Of a stretch of 64,000 nucleotides of DNA, positions 13,701-22,485 are shown one piece after another (within the stretch, counting starts at the first letter, position 1; each line of letters starts with the position of its first letter). The DNA comes from Bagarius yarrelli. Its lineage: Eukaryota; Chordata; Actinopteri; Siluriformes; Sisoridae. Below the pieces are notes generated by a model. The model saw nothing but the letters and a program-made list of their open reading frames with translations, made no database searches and was not told the DNA's origin. The stretch lies in the NCBI GenBank assembly GCA_005784505.1, contig VCAZ01000037.1, positions 100,001 through 164,000 of the forward strand, given 5' to 3'. The translations under genes and the position numbers were made by a program.

Positions 13701-16700
13701 TGGGTTCAAGCCCCACCACCGGCAGGCCAACTGGCATACAGGGGCACTGTATCATCTCTGACCCCAACTTACTAAGATGGGATACGCGAAAAAGCATTTC
13801 ATTGGCTCTGTACACGTACCTTGCACAATGAAGTTGAATATTATTTCTTCACTCGATCTAAAAGGCCCAAATACTGTTTCAGCCTAAGCCGTGTACAGGA
13901 AGGTGGCCTGGGGGCTATAGCTATTGCCCCTTTAACCCTCACCGCCCCATCTAAAAGCGTTTTGTAACCACTCCGTTGAAGATCCACTGAATCTGCTAAT
14001 CCACTCCATAGTTTCCCGCCCTCTAACTAACTGTAAAACAATTAGCTAAACATACAACAAATACAAAGCCGGAGGCAGTCTTATTTTTTCCTCCATACTT
14101 CTTCTGAGACAGTGGCCGTGTGCTTCAGCAACAGCTAAAGGAGTGGAGGAGAAAGTTGTCTGACACGCACTGAGGGTTTTAATTAAATATTAACCTAAAC
14201 CTTATTTTATATGCATCAATACTAGAGTTCCGAATATCGATACACTATCGTGAAAAAAAAATATCGTTAGCTGTATCAATATTTCTACACAGCCCTAATT
14301 CACACTGCTGATGTCACAGTTCCGCTGCCTTCGCTCAGGTACCTATTAGATTTCAGCGGCACTTCATAAGCAGCCTGCTGTATGGCATATTCTTGGTATC
14401 CCTTCTTTTGTGTGAAATCTTCCTCGGTACCCTCAGGGGGCATAACTTCCTCCGCTGGAGCAGCTTCAATAGGAACTATTTTTGTGGCACCTAAAAAAAC
14501 CCAGCACCATTATGACACTTCATTAATACACTGTTCAAAGTTGTTTTGATAGCGGTGTAATAATAAAATGTCACCAGGAATGGCCTCATGTGTTGCCAGA
14601 ACCACGCTGACGATGGGGTTTTTCGTGCAGCCTGTTGACTCAGGGTCCTTTAGACTAGATATCTTGTCTGCTTTTATTGTTCTCCCCTTCTTTGGTATAG
14701 ATTCTACACCTTCCTCCTCCTCCTCCTCCTCTTCTGTCTCAACCGGATCAGCGCCCTCACCTGGACAGCAATAGGTTGACACTGTTAGACTACATTGATG
14801 AAAACAACAGACATGACTTGCTTTATAAGAATAAGAAATGTACAATAAAAAAGTCTTACTGTGAAATCCATCTTCATCAGGAACCTCTTTAAGCTCTGCA
14901 AAACAGATGTGTTTGGAAATTTGCCGCTTGTTGCTAAATTTGCGTTGGCATTTTTTGCACTCCAAACCAGTGCCCTCCTCGGGGTGTTGTGGTTTGATTA
15001 GAGATTCTAACAGCACATCAGATGCCACTTTCTTCGGTTGTATGGAAAGTTGGTTGGGTCTCTGTACATCTGCCTGAATTTTCTTAGTTGATCCCTTTGG
15101 TCGACCTCTTTTTCTTTTGACGCCCTCTGCAAAAATAAAACATTTAAAATCTAATGATGATCTGATCTAATATATTTCTTCAGTATAGTTTTTAAACTTT
15201 GCTTTTAAAGACATACCTGGTACATGTAAAGGTTTTAGTGGGATTATAATGTCCTCAGCATGTCCGCCCTCGTCCGCATGTTTCTCGAGGACGTGAGAGT
15301 GAAGCAGGGATTTATTAGGAGAGAACAGGTTGCATATTTTACACATGAAGACAGGAGCTCCCTCTGTAAATACAACAGCATCTGTGTAAATCAAGCACAA
15401 CCACCCCGGTGGCACAAAAGGCTTAATTAAGCTCGAGTATTGAGGATGAGTCTGGTTCCTCTTAAGGTTTTTTCCTATTCCGTCTCAGGGGGTTTTTCCT
15501 TGCCCTCGGCTTGGTCATCAGGGACCAACTGATTTCTGATTCATCTGCATCTTATAATCTCATTGATTGTGTAATGACCATTGTAAAAAGCGCTATACAA
15601 ATAAAATTGAACTGTACTGAGTTAGTGATACCTAATGAAGCCTAAGGAAAGTGACAGTAACTTTACCTGTTATGTTGATTTATTAACGACAAGAGTTTAC
15701 AGCGATGCGTTATTGAACTATTAGACATTCCAAACACCACCGAGCACCTTATTGATACATGGCACTGATTTTTTTTTAAACACTTTTTCTCTTTTCTGTG
15801 TGTTAACTGTCTGAGGGTCAACTGGTTGTATTTTATTTAAAAAAATGACAAATGTGCACATATCTTTACTTTGATACTTTGACAAAGATTCTCCTGTATT
15901 GTGTAGTTGTGATATTCCGACCATCTCAGTATCCGTACCTTTTTAAATAATAAAACTACCACCACTACTACTACTACTACTACTAATAATAATAGGTAAG
16001 CGGGTTCGTTGAGATTTATCAGAATCTATCATAAACAATTGTTGTTTTATAAACTGTAAATAAAATAACAGATACAATTTACAAAATGTAACCACTTAAT
16101 TTAAATAATTTTACAAGTACAACCACTATTAATAAAGCAATAAAATTCATTTTATTATCATAGTCATTATCATCATTATTGTGGCAAGTAAAAATCAGTG
16201 GTTAAGGTTTAGGACTGCTTAAGAGAGGAGACTGTGGGTTCGATTCTCAGCACCACCAAGTTACCACTGATGGGGCCCCTGAGCAGGGCCCTTAATCCCT
16301 AATTGTGCAGATAAATGCATAAGAGCACCTGACCAATACTGTAAGTGTACATTATTATTATTATTATTATTTTTACAGTGCTCATATGGACATTTCTTTA
16401 TCGTTTTAATAGGCAGACCATTAGCATGGCAGTTTGTTGAGATTCATCAGGATCTGTAGGATCTATCATCAACAGCTGCTGTTTTATAAAGTGTAAATAA
16501 AGCGGAATGAAATGTATTGTGACTGAAGAACTGATGCTGGTTTGATGAATGTGAACACTGGAAACGGCTGTTTACGGCTCGGAGCTGCAGGATGAATCAG
16601 TCGGAGGGGGTTTGGATTCGGAGCTGTGAGTTTGTTAACTGGCTCTTAGTTTCGAGACGAGCTCAGACTCTGGTGTCAACTGAATTGTAATGATTAAAGC

Positions 16701-16925
16701 AGCTAATAATCATCCGAGGAGTTTAACTTCAGCACTGAGTACTGTAAAGTACTCGGAAATAAAACACCGCCAATTCCTCGCGCCGGAATAAATGCTCAAC
16801 TTTAGGATGTGAAGTTACTGGCTAGTTTTACCTGCTTCCTGCTCATCAAATCATCGGCATTGGCTGTTTCTTTTCATTCCTGTAAACCAAGGCGCGTTCC
16901 ACCTACCTGCTCGCGCTGGATCCAT
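1747..16925 (-). CDS. zfat: zfat: zinc finger and AT-hook transcription regulator, complete, 16 coding exons
   Basis: Coding exons in transcript order: 16907-16925, 15217-15363, 14860-15126, 14575-14760, 14343-14490, 12186-13480, 11861-12093, 11690-11774, 11446-11595, 10729-10902, 10127-10215, 7860-7998, 7635-7741, 6820-6940, 6597-6742, 1747-1974. They sum to 3534 nt (1177 codons plus TAA) with matching phases throughout; human ZFAT is slightly longer (about 1240 residues). The protein starts MDPARA, has a finger at about residue 10, an AT-hook RGRP at 62-65, a second finger-like segment near 110, an acidic run of eight Glu at about 154-161, seven fingers in the large exon, then ten more, and ends in a conserved acidic tail (SSDDVEGIKTVTVYTQGED). 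ZFAT is a nuclear DNA-binding regulator known for roles in blood and T-cell development. All introns are GT-AG except the last (GC-AG). A candidate AATAAA lies at 1111-1106. Identification rests on finger order, linkers and tail matching ZFAT; exon edges are inferred by hand. Confidence 0.95.
2257..2281. repeat. (GAT)n microsatellite
   Basis: About eight tandem GAT units in the last zfat intron. Confidence 0.9.
2778..4483 (+). mobile_element. Rex1-like LINE, 5'-truncated, copy 1
   Basis: The reverse transcriptase frame starts within the fingers domain (HQFAYRPNRSTEDAIS) and carries the palm motifs FSSAFNTVSP, GVPQGCVLSPLLYSL and KFADDTTVV, where FADD is the catalytic box. The copy ends in a 3'UTR and a (TCTAA)n tail at about 4458-4483. 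Compared with the minus-strand copy at 58447-59734 it lacks one base near 3693, which frameshifts the end of the RT. The two copies are otherwise nearly identical, so the insertions are young. It lies in the last zfat intron. The Rex1 (Rex/Babar) clade name is by motif recall. Confidence 0.8.
4698..4741. repeat. (GT)n microsatellite
   Basis: Uninterrupted GT dinucleotide tract of about 44 bp inside the TIR element. Confidence 0.95.
4975..6412 (+). mobile_element. L2-type LINE fragment, ORF2 RT remnants and 3'UTR
   Basis: Broken frames carry L2 reverse transcriptase motifs: VKYGVPQGSVLGSLLFTLYM, then FHCYADDAQLYIS (the YADD catalytic box), then MTSRLDYSNALLGGCS and LSTLHWLPIKYRIEFKILL. Stops and frameshifts interrupt them. 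The 3' end shows the usual L2 close (AAATAAATAAAGGTGACTTA then AATTGAATTGA). It is inert and nested in the TIR element. Confidence 0.8.
7130..7466 (-). repeat. tRNA-derived SINE
   Basis: On the minus strand the head reads GGGGCAGCATGGTGGCTTAG with an A box and a B box (GGTTCGATTCC), followed by the core common in fish (AACCCACGCAAGC, TTTGGACTGTGGGAG on the plus strand). It ends in an AT-rich TATAGAAAATGAATGA tail. It lies in zfat intron 13 between exons 7635-7741 and 6820-6940. Confidence 0.8.
8430..8612 (-). repeat. Decayed tRNA-derived SINE
   Basis: It contains the GCATTTGCCAGACACCC ... CCAGAGTATC tail module and a mutated tRNA-like head (CTGGCAGATCAGTGGTAGAC on the minus strand). It lies in the 2.1-kb zfat intron 11. 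Confidence 0.55.
8830..8952 (+). repeat. Short tRNA-derived SINE
   Basis: The head AGTGGCAGAGCAGTGGTTAA and the tail CTCTGGATAAGGGCGTCTGT followed by CAAATGCTGCAAATGTAA match the family at 56212-56384. The middle is shortened. Confidence 0.6.
8953..10126. other. zfat intron 11 remainder, nothing recognised
   Basis: AT-rich intron without a convincing coding or RNA signal. A short segment near 9690 (GGTCAAAAGTATGTGGACAC) resembles the terminal motif of a common fish DNA-transposon relic. Confidence 0.4.
12186..13480 (-). CDS. zfat: zfat large exon 6: seven C2H2 fingers plus low-complexity linker
   Basis: This 1295-nt exon encodes about residues 256-687. It opens with the finger CEYCNKVFKFKHSLQAHLRI, followed by six more Cys2-His2 units up to the one starting YVCSVCQQKF. 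Then comes a poorly conserved Ser/Thr/Glu-rich linker of roughly 200 residues, and the exon ends inside the next finger (LECEYCG), which is completed by exon 7. The acceptor follows a T-rich tract and starts at phase 2; the donor is G|GTAATT at phase 1. The open frame runs about 10 codons past the acceptor into the intron, so its first in-frame Met is not a real start. Confidence 0.95.
13639..13850 (+). repeat. SINE with tRNA-like head and Rex1-like tail
   Basis: The head GGGGCAGTGGTGGCTCAAAT and a B-box-like GGGTTCAAGCCCC are followed by a tail GCATTTCATTGGCTCTGTAC with CCTTGCACAATGAAGTT. That tail matches the 3' end of the Rex1 copies at about 4411-4458 and 58490. It lies in zfat intron 5. 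Confidence 0.65.
14060..14300 (+). repeat. Dispersed repeat, copy A
   Basis: The segment GGAGTGGAGGAG ... TGACACGCACTGAGGGTTTT ... ATACACTATCGTGAAA closely resembles 23560-23745. It is a dispersed repeat of unknown class that I cannot name. Confidence 0.5.
14860..15126 (-). CDS. zfat: zfat exon 3 with AT-hook
   Basis: The exon encodes residues 56-144. The AT-hook KRKRGRPKGSTKK lies at 15122-15083, with the RGRPKG core at 15109-15092; this motif binds the minor groove of AT-rich DNA. A finger-like segment (LECKKCQRKF ... HIC) follows. The next intron (14761-14859, 99 bp) is a multiple of three and has no in-frame stop, so an open frame runs from here straight into exon 4. Confidence 0.93.
15440..15645 (+). 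repeat. L2 3'-end fragment
   Basis: It contains GATGAGTCTGGTTCCTCTTA, the GGTTTTTCCTTGCC module and TGTAAAAAGCGCTATACAAA before AATTGAACTG, matching the 3'UTR of the L2 at 31540-31710. It lies in zfat intron 1. Confidence 0.75.
16193..16345 (+). repeat. tRNA-derived SINE
   Basis: An A-box-like AGTGGTTAAGG and a B box GTGGGTTCGATTCTC are followed by the GGGGCCCCTGAGCAGGGCCC core and a degenerate tail. It is a dispersed SINE, not a functional tRNA gene. Confidence 0.65.
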
Positions 16926-17160
16926 TCTTCAGAATTAACCCAGTAGCACAAAAAACAACAAACAATTCCTCTCTGTATTTATAGCTTTAAACATGTTTTT
17001 AAATAGAATTTATTGTATTAAAATTACTTTAGCATGCGTTTATGGCGAATCTGCGACATCATATATGGCGGTTTGAGTCTCCTTTTCGGAGCAGTTCAAG
17101 GAGAATGTAGCGCGGGTTCAGTGGGAGCGCCACCTGGCGGCCTGGAGCTCACTTTTTTTT
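16926..17160 (-). promoter_or_regulatory. zfat: Candidate zfat promoter and 5'UTR with CTCF- and YY1-like sites
   Basis: This GC-richer stretch lies immediately upstream of the zfat ATG. It holds a YY1-like ATATGGCGG at about 17062-17070 and, at 17126-17140, a 15-bp CTCF-core match that reads CCGCCAGGTGGCGCT on the minus strand. No TATA box is evident. The transcription start is not determinable here. Confidence 0.45.
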
Positions 17161-18230
17161 TGGTACGCGTGTCTACTCTGCTATTTTATTTCTGTTAAAA
17201 GAACTGTTGTTTTTTATTTTGTTTTGTATCTCATTACTTCTTTGAGTTTTGCAAGGAAAAAAAAACCCAATCTATTTTAAATTACACTATTTTCGAACGT
17301 CGTTTTGTGACGTCACTTGTTAGTGCATTGACATCACATTAATGATAATCTTTCTACCACATGATCACTAGACATCAAGGTATAATAGGCCATGAATCAC
17401 TCCAGCAACTCTTCTTAGACGTGTGTTAAGTAGGTCACCGTTTTGTTTTTTCAGATTAATAACCGAAACCACAAGAAAATGATAATCACTAACTCCACAC
17501 TGCGCCCAGTGAAATGAATGTTAATGGTGTGGTAACCTGCACCGAAAGTATGAACAGCTTTTAAGTCAAACACACAGTGTGTTTAAAAACCCCATTGTTA
17601 AAGTACTCAAGTAACATTAGAGAAGTGACTTCTCTTTTCAGTTTTTTCCGTATTAATTCAATGGAGGTAACTAGAAGATGGGAAACTCCTCATTCTCGCT
17701 TTTTTTTTTACTGTGTTGCAAAGATCATGATTATTTTGATTGCTTTTTTATTTCCAAAAGTACGTGGACACCTAACCTTCACAGCTACACGTATATACCA
17801 TGCTGTTGCGATATATATGCAGAAACTACAGTGTCCTGTACAGACCCCAGCGTTCCAGAACACCAGACAGCTTTGTGATGAACAGGAAGACTGACTGAAT
17901 GCCAACATTAATAATTATAGCAGTAGAATAGAATTATTAATTTGTACACATATAATTAATGACTAATATCATTAAGTAAACAGTCCTGATGACAACGTAA
18001 TAATAAAACAAACAACAGGAACATCTAGAAACACATTTAACCTTCTTTTCTGCACCCTGTTGAGAGCGTCATGTTGATCTTTGGTCTTTCTACCGTGTTA
18101 ACAACAAACTTGGCAGCCAAACAGCAGTAAAGAAAAGTTCATTCAGGTTTTAATCAATCAAAGTGCCATAATGTGAATACAAGGTTTATACCAGTCTACC
18201 TATTTCTGCATCTTTATGGTTCTCCAACCA
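17161..18230. other. Spacer between zfat and mir-30b
   Basis: No gene is supported. It includes a short transposon-like motif near 17757 (AAAGTACGTGGACACCTAA) and AT-rich sequence. Part of it may be the 3' portion of the primary microRNA transcript. Confidence 0.35.
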
Positions 18231-18306
18231 GTCAAAGCAAACACCCTCCTCTCAGCGGTACAGCCACACGAAAGCTGAGTGTAGGATGTTTACAGGGACT
18301 GCAGCT
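18231..18306 (-). ncRNA. mir30b: mir-30b precursor hairpin
   Basis: On the minus strand the 5p arm at 18294-18273 starts TGTAAACATCCTACACTCAG, which is miR-30b (seed GTAAACA; the ACTCAGCT end separates it from miR-30c). The 3p arm, about 18256-18235, reads GCTGAGAGGAGGGTGTTTGC and pairs with the 5p arm across a loop of about 16 nt. miR-30 guides Argonaute to mRNAs with TGTTTAC sites. It lies about 250 bp downstream of mir-30d, the same order and strand as MIR30D-MIR30B beside human ZFAT. Confidence 0.95.
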
Positions 18307-18499
18307 GGACGGTCAGGAGGCCTGTACTGACACCAAACACTAGAACATTTATAACAAATATTCAAACTCATCATCACTCCTTTAGTTACAACTCTATTAA
18401 TTCTTTAGATTGAGAGTAAGAAAAGTTTTCAAGGGTTAAATAAAAAAAATCAATTAAAAAAAGCTGAATGATGATGATGGTGGTGGTGGTGATGGTGGT

Positions 18500-18572
18500 C
18501 AGTGGCAGCAAACATCCAACTGAAAGCTCAACACTTCACACACAGCTTCCAGTCGGGGATGTTTACAATCAC
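18500..18572 (-). ncRNA. mir30d: mir-30d precursor hairpin
   Basis: On the minus strand the 5p arm at 18567-18546 begins TGTAAACATCCCCGACTGGA, which is miR-30d. The 3p arm at 18526-18505 begins CTTTCAGTTGGATGTTTGCT, a close relative of the known miR-30d-3p. A 19-nt loop separates the arms. The hairpin overlaps chance plus-strand open frames that should not be annotated as proteins. It is probably co-transcribed with mir-30b. Confidence 0.96.
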
Positions 18573-19129
18573 AAACAACCGGCTCAGTTTACACACAATG
18601 AACGTGTACAACAACATCTCACACTGTTCACACACAGCAAACAGGACAGAAGAAGTAATAAACCAGGTTTTTACTCGAGAACCGACACCAGACGATGAGC
18701 AGGAGGAGACTCGGAGGAACTCTTCTTACACACCAGTTTATTTCTAAAACACCAAAATAATATTACACTTCCTGATTAGATCTTCTATGGATTGACTCTT
18801 CATGCAAAAATCACATTCAGACAATCGAGGATGTAGGAAAAAAACGCCACTGAAATGAAGAGAACAGCCGTCTGATCGTCCAACAGAAACACACCATAAA
18901 GTCTTTCCGATAAAAACACACACATGAAGCCGAGGCCAAGTTGTTTTTGTTCCAGTTTTAAAGTTGGTCGAAGAGGAAGCGTCCAGACTAAAGGCGGCTG
19001 TGTGAATACACCGCTTCTCAAACCGCTCCACAGCCCGTAAACTTAGGAGGGTTCTGGGCGAAGAAAAGCCGTAAAAAGCGAGTGCGGTAAAATGTTTTAA
19101 ACACGATTCAAAGTCATTCTGCTAAACAG

Positions 19130-19460
19130 CCCATGATAGACCACAGCGCGCGGACGCGCGCGCACACACACAGCGGCTAGCTAACGGCGGCTAAGCTCAG
19201 CGAACACAACCAGCGCGGTCTGTGTCCTTTCACTCCGATATACCCTCATTCCATTTCCCTTCACTGCACTGCACTGCACTGCCTTCAGCCGCGGCTTCAC
19301 ACCACACTTTATTACTCTTTTATTTCCTGACACAAATTCCGTCTCTCCGCCATTCTGCTTCCTTCCGTCTCTGTCGCTTGTCTTTAGTTTGACCTTTAGT
19401 TACCCGACCGCGCGCGACACCAATGTTGACGTAATTGCCATGGTAACAGGATCCCGCCTC
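19130..19460 (-). promoter_or_regulatory. CpG-rich promoter candidate of the mir-30d/30b primary transcript
   Basis: A local CpG cluster (GCGCGCGGACGCGCGCGC at about 19145-19162, and further CG pairs to 19480) stands out from AT-rich surroundings and lies 0.6-0.9 kb upstream of mir-30d. At its distal edge are CCAAT (19420-19424), a CRE-like TGACGTAA (19427-19434) and an RFX X-box-like palindrome reading GTTACCATGGCAAT on the minus strand (19447-19434). The direction is inferred from the microRNAs; a divergent plus-strand transcript is also possible. Confidence 0.5.
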
Positions 19461-19798
19461 ATACGCGCATTCGTGCGCGTTCACGAGAGGACGAAATGCG
19501 CTAAGGTTAAGGACACCTGGGGGTGCGTTCCAAACCGCATAGCACACCGGGACACTGCAGGGCTGCAAGACGCCATCAACAGCTGCACTCTCATCCTGTT
19601 AGGATGGGATTTAGGACACAGCCCTGAAAAAAAAAAAACAGCCAGGCACAAAGTCCTTCTCCAGGAAACATGGATTTCTGCTCTAATGGGAGAAAAACGA
19701 GTGTCCTATTACGTGAACTCGATTAATAAGTGATAAAGTGATAATGATTTATGTTTATCTACAATATTTATTCTAATCATAAAGATAAGTGAACCAAC

Positions 19799-19847
19799 AA
19801 TTGTGTATATATCTTTATAATTTAATTATAAAGATATATACACAATT
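19799..19847. repeat. Perfect palindrome, 24-bp arms, 1-nt spacer
   Basis: The left arm (19799-19822) and right arm (19824-19847) are exact reverse complements around a single T; each arm starts AATTGTGTATATATC read inward. It lies between the mir-30 promoter and the 3' end of dync1i1. It could be a tiny foldback element or a cruciform-prone site. Confidence 0.95.
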
Positions 19848-21810
19848 AGATAGATAGAACACTGCAAAAGTTAAAAATGATTGGATCTGTTGAAAAATTA
19901 ATAAAAAATAATAAAGAATACTGCATATCATAGTAACTTAATTATAGTTACTACTCCAGCCCACCCCACCCTGTAGTTAATTAGTTGGCTTATAATATTC
20001 AACCAGAAAGTGAACCCCGCCTTGTCTGGGTGACACCAAATAAAGCAACTGAAAATGCTTTTTCATCTATAATTGTGTACTATAATAGCAAGCAGTGCTA
20101 AGAGCAGAAACATGAGATAGCGTTTGAGCGTCAGTAAGGGTTAAAGCTGAATTTTTTTTGCCTTTGGAATTCTCTGCGATTTGTGCTTCTTGTAATATGA
20201 AGATAAATTAAGTTTAAATGGTTTTTGAAACTGCCATCTTTAGTCTAAACAGGGATGGAACAACCACAGCCAACCCCCTCTGTGTCCCCATCCCCAGTAT
20301 AAGCCATCCTAGTGGGTTTATCTGCAGTACCAGAGAATGAAAAAGTAAAAAGGTGTTGATAAAGACATTCATATTTTCTAGGACAAACTTACTTCACATG
20401 TTTACACAGGTTTGTTGACGGCGAAGTGGCTGACTGCGGAACCTTCTAATTAAAATAGGCATGGCGGGTTATCAGGGACCAAACATTCACTCAGGCACTG
20501 CAATACAACTCCATTCAGAAGGATTTTATAGTCTATATGACACGGAAGTGTTGAGTTTTTTCATAAGTCTCTGCAGCTATATTCTGAGCTGTTGATGTTT
20601 CTAAAGTATTTATATAGTATTGCAATAATCTAACCTACAGGTAAGAAAAGCGTGGACTAGTTATTCACATATACATTACTTCGCAGACGCTCTCATCCAG
20701 AGCAATGTACAAAAGTGCTTTGAGTGTCATTATTGAACAGCTCAGCACAGGTACATTAACATTAAGTCACAAAACAAGTGTAACAAAGTGTAACGGTTTT
20801 GAAATAGAATTTTAAACGTAACTGGCAGGTATTTGAGAAAGCGGTAGGTCTTCAATTGTCTCCTAAAACAGCCAGTGCTCAGCTGTTCTGACATTGATGG
20901 ACACGTCATTTCATCATCTTGATGCCAGAAAAGAGAAAAGTCTTGAGGCAGGCCTACTGTGCTTCAAAGAACTGGTAAGCGGAATCGGTGTAACCTGTCC
21001 ACAATTCACACACTGAGTGGGACGGAAACTAGTTTGACTAACCAACCAATGTAACTTAGACTAAGAAACATCAATAATGCGTAACACAACTAGTTTCAGG
21101 TTTTTAAAATAAAAGTAAAGCTGTGCGGCATTAAAAGTCGGATTTGTTTGCCTAAATGTCTTTTTAACGCAGTAGTGTGAAATGTTATATTTACACCAGG
21201 GCATTTTGAATACAATAAGTGATGATCTAATATCACACTAGGATAAAGTGACTATATTTAAATGTCACAATTATATCAAGAATAAGTCTCTGAAGTGACT
21301 GCATTTGAGGTGGATTTAAATGCAGGTTGTGGTCCAGAAGAGGGTGTGTGTGTGTGTTGGAAGCAAGGAAAACAGCAAAACCCACGGGGGAGCAATGAGC
21401 AGTCTCAATGTAGTGGAGACTGAATGAATGATGACTTAATGTGGCTAGCAGGTGATCAGTTTAGACTACTTGTCTGCTCTCTGAGTTACATGTTGTTACC
21501 TGTCAACTAGATTATAACTAATCAAATATATCAAAATTCATAAAACCTATAAATCAATAACATTAAAAAAACACTAGAAACCACTTCATAATAGTAATTT
21601 TAATAGAATGATTCTATTACATACTTTGGGTGAATTTTACATTCTGTTCATGTAATTTGGGATGAAAACACTGGTATTTTGTTTAGTGATTACATAGTTA
21701 AGAAATAAAAAGTATAAATCATAAAAAATAATAATATAAAATAATATAATAAAAAGTTATTAAATAATTCCTAAATTTATAGATTCCTTAATAAATATTT
21801 AATTTATTGT
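19848..21810. other. Spacer upstream of mir-30 and downstream of dync1i1
   Basis: No gene is recognised. A SINE tail fragment is at about 20670-20745 (CGCAGACGCTCTCATCCAGA). The rest is AT-rich. Confidence 0.4.
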
Positions 21811-21814
21811 TACA

Positions 21815-22335
21815 GCGCCAGACTAAGACATAAGCAAACTGAGCGGCTGCTTAGGGTACCCATGGTCAGCAGGGGCCCCCCAAAAGTACATGAAATAACA
21901 GATTTTTAAATATATATCATGTCAATGGACCATTGTAATTATGCAAAAATGCAATTTTAAAATGTATTTATTAAAATAAAATACATTTAAAAATACTGTT
22001 TAAGTTATTTTATGTGTAGCAAATTAAAGTGGTTTTAGTTTATTTAGCTACTTTTCAGAATACCACATTCTACAAGTACTACAAGACTTTGAATGTTAAA
22101 GTTCAAACTAACACCTTACCACTCTTGTGGGTTTGCTACTGTTTCTATTAAAAATCAGAGAAGGCTAAAAATATTAGTGTAGCAACACAGCTACAATAAA
22201 TAAAATTGATAATGGGTGTGTTTGATTGATAATTTGCAAATAATCAAGGATTGACAATAATTAGTAATATTGGCGGCACAGAGGGGCCCCCAAATGAAAT
22301 TTTGCTTGGGCTCCCCTAAAGCCTTAGCCTGTATA
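21815..22335. mobile_element. Possible non-autonomous DNA transposon
   Basis: The left end CAGCGCCAGACTAAG with a nearby GGGGCCCCCC is mirrored by a right-hand block GGGGCCCCCAAATG ... CTAAAGCCTTAGCCTG. The ends share loose inverted similarity (CAG, CTAAG). The class is uncertain. Confidence 0.35.
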
Positions 22336-22485
22336 TACAGCTTTTAAAAGTTTTTTAAAAAAGAAGAGAAAAACAGTCTAATTAACAAAAAAAACGTAGA
22401 TTTTTTAAATCTGTTTTAAAAGCATCATAATTATTGAACATAAATAAACATATGTGTGTTTTGCTGTTGTTGCGCATCAGCGCTC

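Noticed and set aside
14510..15028. A single 172-codon zinc-finger gene
   Set aside because: It is zfat exons 3 and 4 read through the open 99-bp intron and on past the exon 4 donor.
18468..18747. Plus-strand open frames of 76-81 codons
   Set aside because: They overlap the mir-30d hairpin and repetitive GGTGGT sequence, and have no protein similarity I recognise.
18744..19031. 95-codon minus-strand open frame
   Set aside because: It lies within the probable primary mir-30 transcript, has no family resemblance, and two overlapping frames are equally open.
19389..19733. 114-codon plus-strand open frame in the CpG region
   Set aside because: It resembles no family, contains a poly(A) run translated as Lys, and is better explained as promoter sequence.
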